NCBI RefSeq assembly: GCF_027921765.1
Contig: NZ_BSEJ01000001.1
Location: 434,001-498,000, forward strand
Direction of reading: 5' to 3'
Source: Microbacterium barkeri
GTDB lineage: Bacteria; Actinomycetota; Actinomycetes; Actinomycetales; Microbacteriaceae
Length of the DNA stretch: 64,000 nucleotides
The notes beneath the pieces are model-generated. The model worked only from the letters and a program-made list of their open reading frames with translations, did not search any database and was not told the DNA's origin. Below are positions 54,779-63,000 of the stretch, piece after piece. Within the stretch, counting starts at the first letter, position 1. Each line of letters opens with the position of its first letter. The position numbers and the translations under genes were made by a program.

Positions 54779-56008
54779 TCAGCGGGCCTCGATCGCGTAG
54801 CCCTCCTCGCCGTGGATCACCGTGTCGACTCCGGCGATCTCGTCCTCGTTCTTGACGCGGAAACCGAGCGTCTTCTCGATCGCGAAGCCGAGCAGCCACG
54901 CGACGATGAAGGAGTACACGAGCACGGCCAGCGCCGAGATGACCTGCACGACCAGCTGCTCGATGCCGCCGCCGAGGAAGAGCCCCGTGCCGGTTGCGAA
55001 GAAGCCGAGGTAGATCGTGCCGATGATGCCGCCGACAAGGTGGATGCCGACGACGTCGAGCGAGTCGTCATACCCGAGCTTCCACTTGAGCTCGATCGCG
55101 AGCGCGCAGACGATGCCGACGACGAAGCCGAGCACAAGCGCCCAGCCGGGAGCGAGGTCGGCGCACGCGGGAGTGATCGCGACGAGTCCCGCGACCGCGC
55201 CGGACGCGGCTCCGACCGAGGTCGCCTTGCCGTCCTTCACCTTCTCGATGATCAGCCAGCCGATGATCGCCGCGGCGGTCGCACCCAGCGTGTTCAGGAC
55301 GATGAGGCCCACGGTCGTCTCTCCGCCGAGGGCACCGGTGCCCTCAGCACCGGCGTTGAAGCCGAACCAGCCGAACCAGAGGATCGCGGCGCCGAGCATG
55401 ACCAGGGGAACGTTGTGCGGCTTCTGGATGCCCTTCTGGAAGCCGATGCGCTTGCCGAGGACGAGCGAGAGCGCGAGCGCCGCCGCACCGGCGTTGATGT
55501 GCACGGCCGTGCCGCCCGCGTAGTCAATGACCTCGACGCCCGCTTCGGGGAAGAGGCTCGAGCCGAGGCTGTAGATCCAGCCGCCGCCCCAGACCCAGGC
55601 CGCGACGGGGAAGTAGACGAGAGTCGCCCAGATGCCGGCGAACACCATCCACGCGCCGAACTTCGCGCGGTCGGCGATCGCGCCCGAGATGAGGGCGACG
55701 GTGATGATCGCGAAGGTCGCACCGAACGCCGTCGCGAGCAGCGCGTCGCTGTCCTCGGCGATGCCCACCAGGCCGAAGTCGCTGAACGGGTTGCCGGCGA
55801 ACGCCCAGGCGCTCTCGACGGCGCTCATGTTCGCGCCGTAGAGGATCCACAGCACGGCGACGAGGCCGAGCGCGCCGAAGCTCATCATCATCATGCTGAT
55901 GACCGACTTCGCCTTGACGAGTCCGCCGTAGAAGAACGCCACGCCCGGCGTCATGAAGAGAACGAGGGCCGTGGCGGTGACGAGCCACGCGGTGTTTCCG
56001 CTATCCAT
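54779..56008 (-). CDS. amt: Ammonium transporter Amt
   Basis: Membrane channel for ammonium. The 409-residue protein has eleven predicted helices and the family motifs: FYGGLVKAKS near the start, DYAGGTAVHINAG with the first pore His, and VVGIHLVGGIIG with the second. The ATG at 56008 has GGAG at proper spacing. A GlnR-type box lies about 115 nt upstream. A terminator follows directly, so glnK/glnD are not in this operon. Confidence 0.96.
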   Translation of the reverse strand: MDSGNTAWLVTATALVLFMTPGVAFFYGGLVKAKSVISMMMMSFGALGLVAVLWILYGANMSAVESAWAFAGNPFSDFGLVGIAEDSDALLATAFGATFAIITVALISGAIADRAKFGAWMVFAGIWATLVYFPVAAWVWGGGWIYSLGSSLFPEAGVEVIDYAGGTAVHINAGAAALALSLVLGKRIGFQKGIQKPHNVPLVMLGAAILWFGWFGFNAGAEGTGALGGETTVGLIVLNTLGATAAAIIGWLIIEKVKDGKATSVGAASGAVAGLVAITPACADLAPGWALVLGFVVGIVCALAIELKWKLGYDDSLDVVGIHLVGGIIGTIYLGFFATGTGLFLGGGIEQLVVQVISALAVLVYSFIVAWLLGFAIEKTLGFRVKNEDEIAGVDTVIHGEEGYAIEAR

Positions 56009-56121
56009 GTGTTGCTCCAGATCGAGTGAGGGGACACCGGTGAGCAATCTGGTCGACGTGGTGCGCTCGACCGGGTGGACTCAGTGTCCCGACAGCGCGT
56101 TACCCGTCTGGTGCGGCTGGT

Positions 56122-56137
56122 GTTTCCGATGTGTTAC
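56122..56137 (-). promoter_or_regulatory. GlnR-type nitrogen box upstream of amt
   Basis: On the minus strand GTAAC-ACATCG-GAAAC fits the actinobacterial GlnR half-site rule gTnAC-n6-GaAAC exactly. A second AT-rich element, GAAAC-n6-TTTAC, lies just upstream (about 56150-56167). Confidence 0.55.
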
Positions 56138-56201
56138 GAGGATCGGCGTTCCGTAAACATCGTGTTTCGCCGCCCTGGGGAGGACCTCGGGCGGCAGCGC
56201 G

Positions 56202-57224
56202 TCACGCGTGCGTCGACGCGACGAGACGCGAGATCGCGCGGAGGTACTTCTTGCGGTAGCCCCCCGCGAGCATGTCGGCGCCGAACACGTCCTCGAGCGG
56301 TGCGCCCGTGGCGCGGATCGGCAGCTCGGCGTCGTAGACGCGGTCGACGAACGCGACGAAGCGCAGCGCCTCCGACTGGTCGGTGAGCTGGCGCACGTCG
56401 CGCAGACCCACGGCGCTGAGGCCGTCGATGAGGCGGATGTAGCGCGAGGGGTGCACGCGGGCGAGGTGCGAGATGAGCGCATCGAAGCCGTCGTCGGAGG
56501 CCGAGCCGCCCGCGCCCGCGAGCGCCGCGTCGTACTCCGCGTCGTCGAGGACGACGGCGTGCCCGTCGAGGGATCGCTGGCGGAAGTCGACGCCGTCGAT
56601 CCTCAGGGTGCGGAAGCTGTCGGACATCGCGTGGATCTCGCGGAGGAAGTCCTGCGCGGCGAAGCGCCCCTCGCCGAGCGCGTTCGGCGGGGTGTTGCTC
56701 GTCGCCGCCAGACGCGTCCCCGACGCCACGAGCTCGCCGAGGAGCCGCGTCATCACCATCGTGTCGCCCGGGTCGTCGAGCTCGAACTCGTCGATGCACA
56801 GCAGCGCCGATCCGCGCAGCAGCTCGACCGTGTTCTTGTAGCCCAGCGCGCCGACGAGGGCGGTGTACTCGATGAACGAGCCGAAGTGCTTCCGCCGGGC
56901 GGGGACCGCGTGGTAGATCGCCGCGAGCAGGTGCGTCTTGCCGACGCCGAACCCGCCGTCGAGGTACACGCCGGGCTTGGTCTCCGGGAGCTTGGGCCTG
57001 CGCGAGAAGAGCCCGCCGCGCCGCGCGGGCTGGGCCCCCGTCGCGAACCGCTCGAGCTCCTCCTTCGCCTCCAGCTGCGAGGGATAGTCGGGGTCGACGC
57101 GGTACGACGCGAATGTCGCGTCGTCGAACTGCCGCGGCGGCACGAGGCTGGCGAGCATCTCCTCGCCGGACAGCTGCGGATGGCGGTCGGCGAGGTGGAC
57201 GATCTCGGTCGCGGTGGAGGTCAT
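56202..57224 (-). CDS. zapE: Cell division protein ZapE / AFG1-like ATPase
   Basis: A 340-residue P-loop ATPase with Walker A GGFGVGKTHLL near residue 90, Walker B LLCIDEFELDDPGD, sensor ATSNTPPN, and the C-terminal region YRKKYLRAISRL. In E. coli ZapE acts at the Z-ring under stress; mitochondrial AFG1 is linked to protein quality control. GAGGA precedes the ATG. Confidence 0.92.
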   Translation of the reverse strand: MTSTATEIVHLADRHPQLSGEEMLASLVPPRQFDDATFASYRVDPDYPSQLEAKEELERFATGAQPARRGGLFSRRPKLPETKPGVYLDGGFGVGKTHLLAAIYHAVPARRKHFGSFIEYTALVGALGYKNTVELLRGSALLCIDEFELDDPGDTMVMTRLLGELVASGTRLAATSNTPPNALGEGRFAAQDFLREIHAMSDSFRTLRIDGVDFRQRSLDGHAVVLDDAEYDAALAGAGGSASDDGFDALISHLARVHPSRYIRLIDGLSAVGLRDVRQLTDQSEALRFVAFVDRVYDAELPIRATGAPLEDVFGADMLAGGYRKKYLRAISRLVASTHA

Positions 57225-57335
57225 GGGTCCTCAGATGTCTGTCGGTTACGCGCCCCGGCCGACGGGCCGAGCCGCACCGTGCTCGCGGGCCGTAGGCTCG
57301 AAGACGGGTCCCCACAACGATAACGAGGAGCAGCC

Positions 57336-58241
57336 ATGGCCGTCGCACCGGATGAGTCGCAGGAGAAGTTCGCCGCGTACGCCGAGCCGTGGCGGCTGGT
57401 CTCGACCCAATGGCTTGAAGAGCACCGCGGCGAGCCGGGTCTCGTGGTCGTCGAGTCGGACGAGGACGTCCTCCTCTACGAGACCGGCCACATCCCGGGC
57501 GCCGTCAAGATCGACTGGCACACGGAGCTGAACGACCCGGTCGTGCGCGACTACCTGGACGGCGCGGGCTTCGCCGAGCTGCTCGGCCGCAAGGGCATCT
57601 CCCGTGACGACACGGTGGTGATCTACGGCGACAAGAGCAACTGGTGGGCCGCCTACGCCCTCTGGGTGTTCTCGCTCTTCGGGCACGAGGACGTCCGCCT
57701 CCTCGACGGAGGCCGCGATCGCTGGATCGCCGAGGGCCGTGAGCTCACGACCGAGCGCACGGTGCGGGCGGCCGTCGAGTATCCCGTCGTCGAGCGCGAC
57801 GACGCCACGCTGCGCGCGTTCAAGGACGACGTCCTCGCGCATCTCGGCGCGGGTCCGCTCGTCGACGTGCGCTCCCCCGAGGAGTACACCGGCGAGCGCA
57901 CGACCGCTCCCGCGTACCCCGAGGAGGGAGCGCTCCGCGCCGGCCACATCCCCACGGCCCGCAGCGTGCCGTGGGGGCGGGCCGTCGCGGAGGACGGCGG
58001 CTTCCGCCCGCGCGCCGAGCTCGAGGCGATCTACCGCGACGAGATCGGCCTGCAGGACGACGACGACATCGTCGCGTACTGCCGCATCGGCGAGCGCTCG
58101 AGCCACACGTGGTTCGTCCTCAAGCATCTCCTCGGCTTCCCGAAGGTCCGCAACTACGACGGCTCCTGGACCGAGTGGGGCAGCGCCGTCCGGGTGCCGA
58201 TCGCGACGGGCGGCGAGCCAGGGGCGCTCACCGCGCAGTAG
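57336..58241 (+). CDS. sseA: Thiosulfate/3-mercaptopyruvate sulfurtransferase
   Basis: A 301-residue tandem rhodanese. The first, inactive domain has [11 protein letters not shown]; the second has DVRSPEEY and the active-site loop [10 protein letters not shown] with the catalytic Cys. The loop sequence CRIGERS fits the actinobacterial thiosulfate type. GAGGAG precedes the ATG. It is followed by sufE with a 10 nt gap, a common pair for sulfur handling. Confidence 0.94.
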   Translation: MAVAPDESQEKFAAYAEPWRLVSTQWLEEHRGEPGLVVVESDEDVLLYETGHIPGAVKIDWHTELNDPVVRDYLDGAGFAELLGRKGISRDDTVVIYGDKSNWWAAYALWVFSLFGHEDVRLLDGGRDRWIAEGRELTTERTVRAAVEYPVVERDDATLRAFKDDVLAHLGAGPLVDVRSPEEYTGERTTAPAYPEEGALRAGHIPTARSVPWGRAVAEDGGFRPRAELEAIYRDEIGLQDDDDIVAYCRIGERSSHTWFVLKHLLGFPKVRNYDGSWTEWGSAVRVPIATGGEPGALTAQ

Positions 58242-58251
58242 TCTGGGGCGG

Positions 58252-58689
58252 ATGACCGACCACGCGCTCCCCGACGCCCTCGCGGAGATCCGCGACGAGT
58301 TCCTCGCGCTCGATGAGCCTGAGCGTCTCCAGCTCCTCCTCGAGTTCGCGAACGAGCTCCCGGAGATCCCCGCGCGCTACGCCGATCACCCGGAGCTCAC
58401 CGAGCGCGTCGCGGAATGCCAGTCGCCCGTGTTCATCGTGCTCGAGGTCGACGCCGATCGTCGCGTCGCGATGCACGCCACCGCGCCCGCAGAGGCGCCC
58501 ACGACGCGCGGCTTCGCGAGCATCCTCGCTCAGGGACTCACGGGCCTCACCGCCGACGAGGCCCTCGCGGTGCCCGATGACTTCCCGCAGACCCTCGGCC
58601 TCACCCGCGTCGTGTCGCCGCTGCGGATCTCGGGCATGACCGGGATGCTCCTGCGCGCCAAGCGGCAGATCCGCTCGCGTCTCGTCTGA
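58252..58689 (+). CDS. sufE: SufE family sulfur acceptor
   Basis: A 145-residue protein with the SufE core: LLEFANELPEIP, the sulfur-accepting Cys in VAECQSPVF, and the C-terminal helix. SufE stimulates cysteine desulfurases and stores persulfide. The ATG is 7 nt after a TAGTCT motif (58239-58244) that includes the sseA stop codon, so it may also have its own leaderless transcript. Confidence 0.93.
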   Translation: MTDHALPDALAEIRDEFLALDEPERLQLLLEFANELPEIPARYADHPELTERVAECQSPVFIVLEVDADRRVAMHATAPAEAPTTRGFASILAQGLTGLTADEALAVPDDFPQTLGLTRVVSPLRISGMTGMLLRAKRQIRSRLV

Positions 58690-58695
58690 GGCGGC

Positions 58696-59901
58696 TCAGG
58701 CCCCGCCGACGTCGGGCACGAGCGCCTGCGTGCGCAGCCAGGAGCGGATCGCGCTGTTCCAGCGGTGCTCGTCGAAGTTCCACAGCTTCGTGTGGCGCGC
58801 CGTGTGGAAGCGCTCGAGCGTCACGAGGTCGGGGCGCTCGGACGCGAGCCGGTGCGAGGCGTCGGACGGCACGAACCCGTCGTCGTCGCTGTGCAGGAGC
58901 AGGATCGGATGCCGCAGCTCCTCCGCGCGGGAGACGATGTCGAGGTCGTCGAGCGAGATCGGGTCGCCGTGGCGCACGACCCGCGACGTCCACTCCTGTC
59001 CGAGCGCGCCCATCGCGAGGCGGGTGAAGGGCGACGGGACGCGGAGCTCGCGCGCCTGGAATCCCAGCACGAGCCGCCAGTCCACGACGGGCGACTCCAG
59101 CATGACGCCCGCGATCGCGTCGGCGTGCGCCGAGTTGAGCGCGACCTGGAGGACGATCGCCCCGCCCATCGACCACCCCATCAGGACGATCCGGCGGGCT
59201 CCGCGCCGCAGCGCCCACGCGACGGCGGCGTCGACGTCGCGCCACTCGGTCGCGCCGAGACCGTACCGGCCCGAGCGGCTGCGCGGCGCCTCGCCGTCGT
59301 TCCGGTACGAGACGCACAGGACGGGGAGCCCCTCCTCATGGAGGACGGGAACCGCGCGGAGCACCTCGGCGCGGGTCGTCCCGCGCCCGTGGACCGCGAC
59401 GACCCACGTGTCCGCATCCGGATCCTCGGCCGGGAAGTACCACGCGGGACAGGGCCCGACGGGGGCACCGATGAACTCGGTCGTGAACGGGAGGTGGAGC
59501 TCCTCGGCGCGCTCCCAGTACCAGCCGCTGAAGGCCGCGTACGGTCCGATCTGCGAGCTCGAGTCGACCTGCGTGAGCAGCTTCCTCCGCACGCGCTGCC
59601 CGTCCTCCGCGAGGACCGCGCCGAGCTTCAGGTAGTGCTCCGATCCGCCCGTGAAGAGCCCGTAGCGCCCGGGGAGGACCGTATCGGGCGTGCGCGAGAG
59701 CGTGATCGTCTGCGCGCCGGTGTCGAACCCGTGGACGGCGACGTCGGCCACGCGCGGGCCGGGCGTGACCGCCTTGCGCGCGATCCGCAGCGAGACGTAG
59801 GCGACGGCGCCCGCCACGCCGGCGAGCATGGCGGCGAGCACGGTGAGAGCGGAGCGGAGACCGATGAGGACCGGGGATGCGGCGCGCCTGGGGGTGTTCA
59901 T
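58696..59901 (-). CDS. Alpha/beta hydrolase, membrane-anchored
   Basis: A 401-residue protein with an N-terminal signal anchor (SALTVLAAMLAGVAGAVAYVSL), a beta-rich region, and an alpha/beta hydrolase domain from about 155: VVAVHGRGTTRAE, nucleophile Ser in GWSMGGAIV, acid Asp in LHSDDDGFVP and His in HTARHTKLW. It probably works at the outer membrane face; substrate unknown. The start lies 25 nt from the divergent DUF3000 gene. Confidence 0.88.
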   Translation of the reverse strand: MNTPRRAASPVLIGLRSALTVLAAMLAGVAGAVAYVSLRIARKAVTPGPRVADVAVHGFDTGAQTITLSRTPDTVLPGRYGLFTGGSEHYLKLGAVLAEDGQRVRRKLLTQVDSSSQIGPYAAFSGWYWERAEELHLPFTTEFIGAPVGPCPAWYFPAEDPDADTWVVAVHGRGTTRAEVLRAVPVLHEEGLPVLCVSYRNDGEAPRSRSGRYGLGATEWRDVDAAVAWALRRGARRIVLMGWSMGGAIVLQVALNSAHADAIAGVMLESPVVDWRLVLGFQARELRVPSPFTRLAMGALGQEWTSRVVRHGDPISLDDLDIVSRAEELRHPILLLHSDDDGFVPSDASHRLASERPDLVTLERFHTARHTKLWNFDEHRWNSAIRSWLRTQALVPDVGGA

Positions 59902-59910
59902 GGCACCCTC

Positions 59911-59920
59911 ACTCTAATCT
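59911..59920. promoter_or_regulatory. Overlapping divergent -10 boxes
   Basis: TAATCT on the plus strand (59915-59920) and TAGAGT on the minus strand (59916-59911) share two bases in a 25 nt intergenic gap. Each lies 6-9 nt from its start codon. Confidence 0.45.
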
Positions 59921-59926
59921 GTCGAC

Positions 59927-60502
59927 GTGACGGGAGATCGGGCGCGCTCAGACGCCTTCGCGGAGGCGGAGGCGGCCGTGCGCTCGGCGACGTTCCGGGG
60001 CGATCTCACCGTGCGCGACATCCCGTCGCCGCAGGGTCTGGCGCCCTTCAGCATCGCCCTCGCCGCCGATGTCCGACCCGACGACCACGGCGACTCGCCG
60101 TACGGGACCGGCCGGCTCATCCTGCTCCACGACCCCGACGGGCAGGAGTCATGGGGCGGCAGCTGGCGCATCGTGACGTTCGCCCAGGCTCCCCTCGAAC
60201 CCGAGATCGGGACCGATCCGCTCCTCGCGGATGTCACCTGGTCGTGGCTCGTCGACGCGCTGGAGACCCGCGGGGCGCCGTACCACTCCCCCTCCGGCAC
60301 CGCGACGAAGATCCTGTCGAAGGGGTTCGGGGCACTCGCCGCCGAGGGCGACGGCGCGCAGATCGAGCTGCGCGCCTCGTGGTCGCCCGTCGGATCGTTC
60401 CGCTCCCACGTCGAGGCCTGGGCCGAGCTCGTCTGCATGCTCGCCGGCCTCCCGCCGGGGTCGGAGGACATCGCCGTGTTCGGCGCCCGGAGGCCCAGAT
60501 GA
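59927..60502 (+). CDS. DUF3000 family protein
   Basis: A 191-residue protein typical of actinobacteria, with LRPDDHGDSP-like VRPDDHGDSP, RLILLHDPDGQESWGG and ETRGAPYHSPSGTATK. Function is unknown. It precedes RNase D as in many actinobacterial genomes, and overlaps it by 4 nt. The GTG is 6 nt after TAATCT, so translation is probably leaderless. Confidence 0.9.
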   Translation: MTGDRARSDAFAEAEAAVRSATFRGDLTVRDIPSPQGLAPFSIALAADVRPDDHGDSPYGTGRLILLHDPDGQESWGGSWRIVTFAQAPLEPEIGTDPLLADVTWSWLVDALETRGAPYHSPSGTATKILSKGFGALAAEGDGAQIELRASWSPVGSFRSHVEAWAELVCMLAGLPPGSEDIAVFGARRPR

Positions 60503-61713
60503 CCGACCAGCAGCCGGCAGCGGACTTCCCCGTGATCGACGACCCCGCGGTCTTCGCCGAGGCTGTCGAGCGCCTGGCCGCGGGCACCGGCCCCGTGGCC
60601 GTCGACGTCGAGCGCGCCTCCGGATTCCGCTACTCGCAGCGCGCCTACCTCGTGCAGCTCTACCGCCGCGACGGCGGCGTCCTGCTCGTCGACCCGATCG
60701 CGGTTCCCGACGTGACGGCCATCCAGCGCCTCCTGGGCGACGAGGAGTGGGTGTTCCACGCGGCGAGCCAGGACCTGCCCTCCCTCCGCGAGCTGGGGCT
60801 CGATCCTCGGCGCATCTTCGACACGGAGCTCGCCGCCCGCCTCCTCGGCTGGGAGCGCGTCGGCCTCGGCGCCGTCGTCGAGGCCGCGCTCGGGATCGAG
60901 CTCGCGAAGGCGCACTCGGCCGCGGACTGGTCGACCCGGCCCCTCCCGCCCGCGTGGCTCGAGTACGCGGCGCTCGACGTCCTCCACCTCGTCGACGTGC
61001 GCGACCGGCTGAAGGACGAGCTCGAGGCGTCGGGCAAGGCCGAGTTCGCCCGTCAGGAGTTCGAGGCGACGCTCGCGCGCGAGCCGAAGGCGCCGCGCCC
61101 CGACCCGTGGCGGCGCCTGAGCGGATTGCACAAGGTGCGCGGCCGTCGCAATCTCGCGGTCGCTCGCGAGCTGTGGCGCGCGCGCGAGGAGCTCGCGCAG
61201 GCTCAGGACGTCTCGCCCGGTCGACTCGTGCCCGATCGCGCGCTCGTCGCCGCGGTGCTGGCCACGCCGCGCACGAAGCAGGCCCTCGCCGGCATCCGCG
61301 AGTTCACCGGCCGCGCGAGCCGGACCGAGCTCGACCGCTGGTGGAACGCGATCGTCGCCGGACGCGAGAGCGACGACCTCCCTGCCGAGCGGGTCCCGAG
61401 CGATGCGCTGCCGCCCCATCGGGCATGGGCCGACCGCAACCCCGAGGCCGACCAGCGGCTCAAGCAGGCTCGGCCCGACGTCGAGGCCAAGGCCGCCGAG
61501 CTGTCGATGCCCACGGAGAACCTCCTCACACCCGAGACGCTGCGCCGGGTGGCGTGGGAGCCGCCCGCCGTCGTGGATGCCGCCACGGTCGGCGACGCCC
61601 TCCGCGCGCAGGGAGCCCGCCCCTGGCAGATCGAGGCCACCGCTGACCTCATCGCCGCCGCGTTTGTGCGCGCCGCGCAAAGGCCCGGAGAGCAGGGCGA
61701 TCCGGCTTCGTAG
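60499..61713 (+). CDS. rnd: RNase D-like 3'-5' exonuclease with HRDC domain
   Basis: A 404-residue protein. The N-terminal DEDDy domain has Asp/Glu in VAVDVERASG, Asp in FHAASQDLPSL and Tyr/Asp in LEYAALDVLHL. An HRDC domain follows near residue 210-300. It matures tRNA or degrades structured RNA. The ATG overlaps the DUF3000 stop. Confidence 0.93.
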   Translation: MTDQQPAADFPVIDDPAVFAEAVERLAAGTGPVAVDVERASGFRYSQRAYLVQLYRRDGGVLLVDPIAVPDVTAIQRLLGDEEWVFHAASQDLPSLRELGLDPRRIFDTELAARLLGWERVGLGAVVEAALGIELAKAHSAADWSTRPLPPAWLEYAALDVLHLVDVRDRLKDELEASGKAEFARQEFEATLAREPKAPRPDPWRRLSGLHKVRGRRNLAVARELWRAREELAQAQDVSPGRLVPDRALVAAVLATPRTKQALAGIREFTGRASRTELDRWWNAIVAGRESDDLPAERVPSDALPPHRAWADRNPEADQRLKQARPDVEAKAAELSMPTENLLTPETLRRVAWEPPAVVDAATVGDALRAQGARPWQIEATADLIAAAFVRAAQRPGEQGDPAS

Positions 61714-61786
61714 GTTCATCCCAATCGATGCGGAGACGCGCGCCCGCCCGTGCCTAGGCTGAGGTCAACTGACACAGGGAGGCAGA

Positions 61787-62995
61787 GTGGCCGAGCTTTC
61801 GGATGTCTACTTCGTCGATGGCGTGCGGACCCCGTTCGGGCGCGCCGGCGAGAAGGGCATGTACGCCAACACCCGAGCCGACGACCTCGTCGTCAAGGCG
61901 ATGATCGGGCTCATGGAGCGCAACGGCGGCGTCCCCGCCGACAGGATCGACGACGTCGCCATCGCGGCCACGTCGCAGACAGGAGACCAGGGCCTGACCC
62001 TCGGCCGCACCGCGGCCATCCTCGCGGGACTCCCGCAGACCGTGCCGGGCCTCGCGATCGAGCGGATGTGCGCGGGCGCGATGACGGCGGTCACCACGAT
62101 GGGCGCGTCGATCGGCGTCGGCATGTACGACCTCGCCATCGCGGGCGGAGTCGAGCACATGGGCCGGCACCCCATCGGGTCGAACGCCGATCCGAATCCG
62201 CGCTTCGTCGCCGAGAAGCTCGTCGATCCCGGCGCGCTCAACATGGGCGTCACCGCCGAGCGCATCCACGACCGGTTCCCGCACCTCACGAAGGAGCGCG
62301 CCGACCGCTTCGGCATGCTGAGCCAGCAGAAGGTTCAGGCGGCCTACGACGCCGGGCGCATCCAGCCCGATCTCGTCCCGGTCGCGGTGGCGCGCCCTGA
62401 CGGAGCGTGGGCGCTCGCCACCGAGGACGAGGGACGCCGCCCCGAGACGACGATGGAGGGCCTCGCCTCCCTCAAGACGCCGTTCCGGCCGCACGGGCGC
62501 GTCACCGCAGGGACGTCGTCGCCGCTCACCGACGGCGCGACCGTGAGCCTGCTCGCCGGGTCGGCCGCGGTCAAGGAGCTCGGCCTCGCGCCCAAGATGC
62601 GGATGGTCTCCTTCGCGTTCGCGGGCGTCCAGCCGGAGATCATGGGCATCGGCCCCATCCCCTCGACCGAGAAGGCCCTCGCGAAGGCGGGGCTCACGAT
62701 CGACGACATCGGCCTGTTCGAGCTCAACGAGGCCTTCGCGATCCAGGTGCTCTCGTTCCTCGACCACTTCGGGATCGCCGACGACGACCCGCGGGTCAAC
62801 CCCTGGGGCGGCGCCATCGCGGTCGGGCATCCCCTCGCGGCGTCCGGCGTGCGACTCATGATCCAGCTCGCTGCGCAGTTCGCCGAGCACCCCGAGGTGC
62901 GCTACGGCCTCACCGCGATGTGCGTCGGGCTCGGTCAGGGCGGCAGCGTCGTGTGGGAGAACCCGCACTACACCGGCAAGAAGAAGCGGAAGTGA
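61787..62995 (+). CDS. fadA: Acetyl-CoA acyltransferase (thiolase)
   Basis: Thiolytic last step of fatty acid beta-oxidation. The 402-residue protein has the nucleophile Cys in ERMCAGAMTA, NEAFA with His-motif GGAIAVGHPLAASG, and the second catalytic Cys in AMCVGLGQGG. The GTG at 61787 has GGGAGG upstream. The next gene starts 5 nt after its stop, so the pair forms a beta-oxidation operon. Confidence 0.94.
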   Translation: MAELSDVYFVDGVRTPFGRAGEKGMYANTRADDLVVKAMIGLMERNGGVPADRIDDVAIAATSQTGDQGLTLGRTAAILAGLPQTVPGLAIERMCAGAMTAVTTMGASIGVGMYDLAIAGGVEHMGRHPIGSNADPNPRFVAEKLVDPGALNMGVTAERIHDRFPHLTKERADRFGMLSQQKVQAAYDAGRIQPDLVPVAVARPDGAWALATEDEGRRPETTMEGLASLKTPFRPHGRVTAGTSSPLTDGATVSLLAGSAAVKELGLAPKMRMVSFAFAGVQPEIMGIGPIPSTEKALAKAGLTIDDIGLFELNEAFAIQVLSFLDHFGIADDDPRVNPWGGAIAVGHPLAASGVRLMIQLAAQFAEHPEVRYGLTAMCVGLGQGGSVVWENPHYTGKKKRK

Positions 62996-63000
62996 GCACG

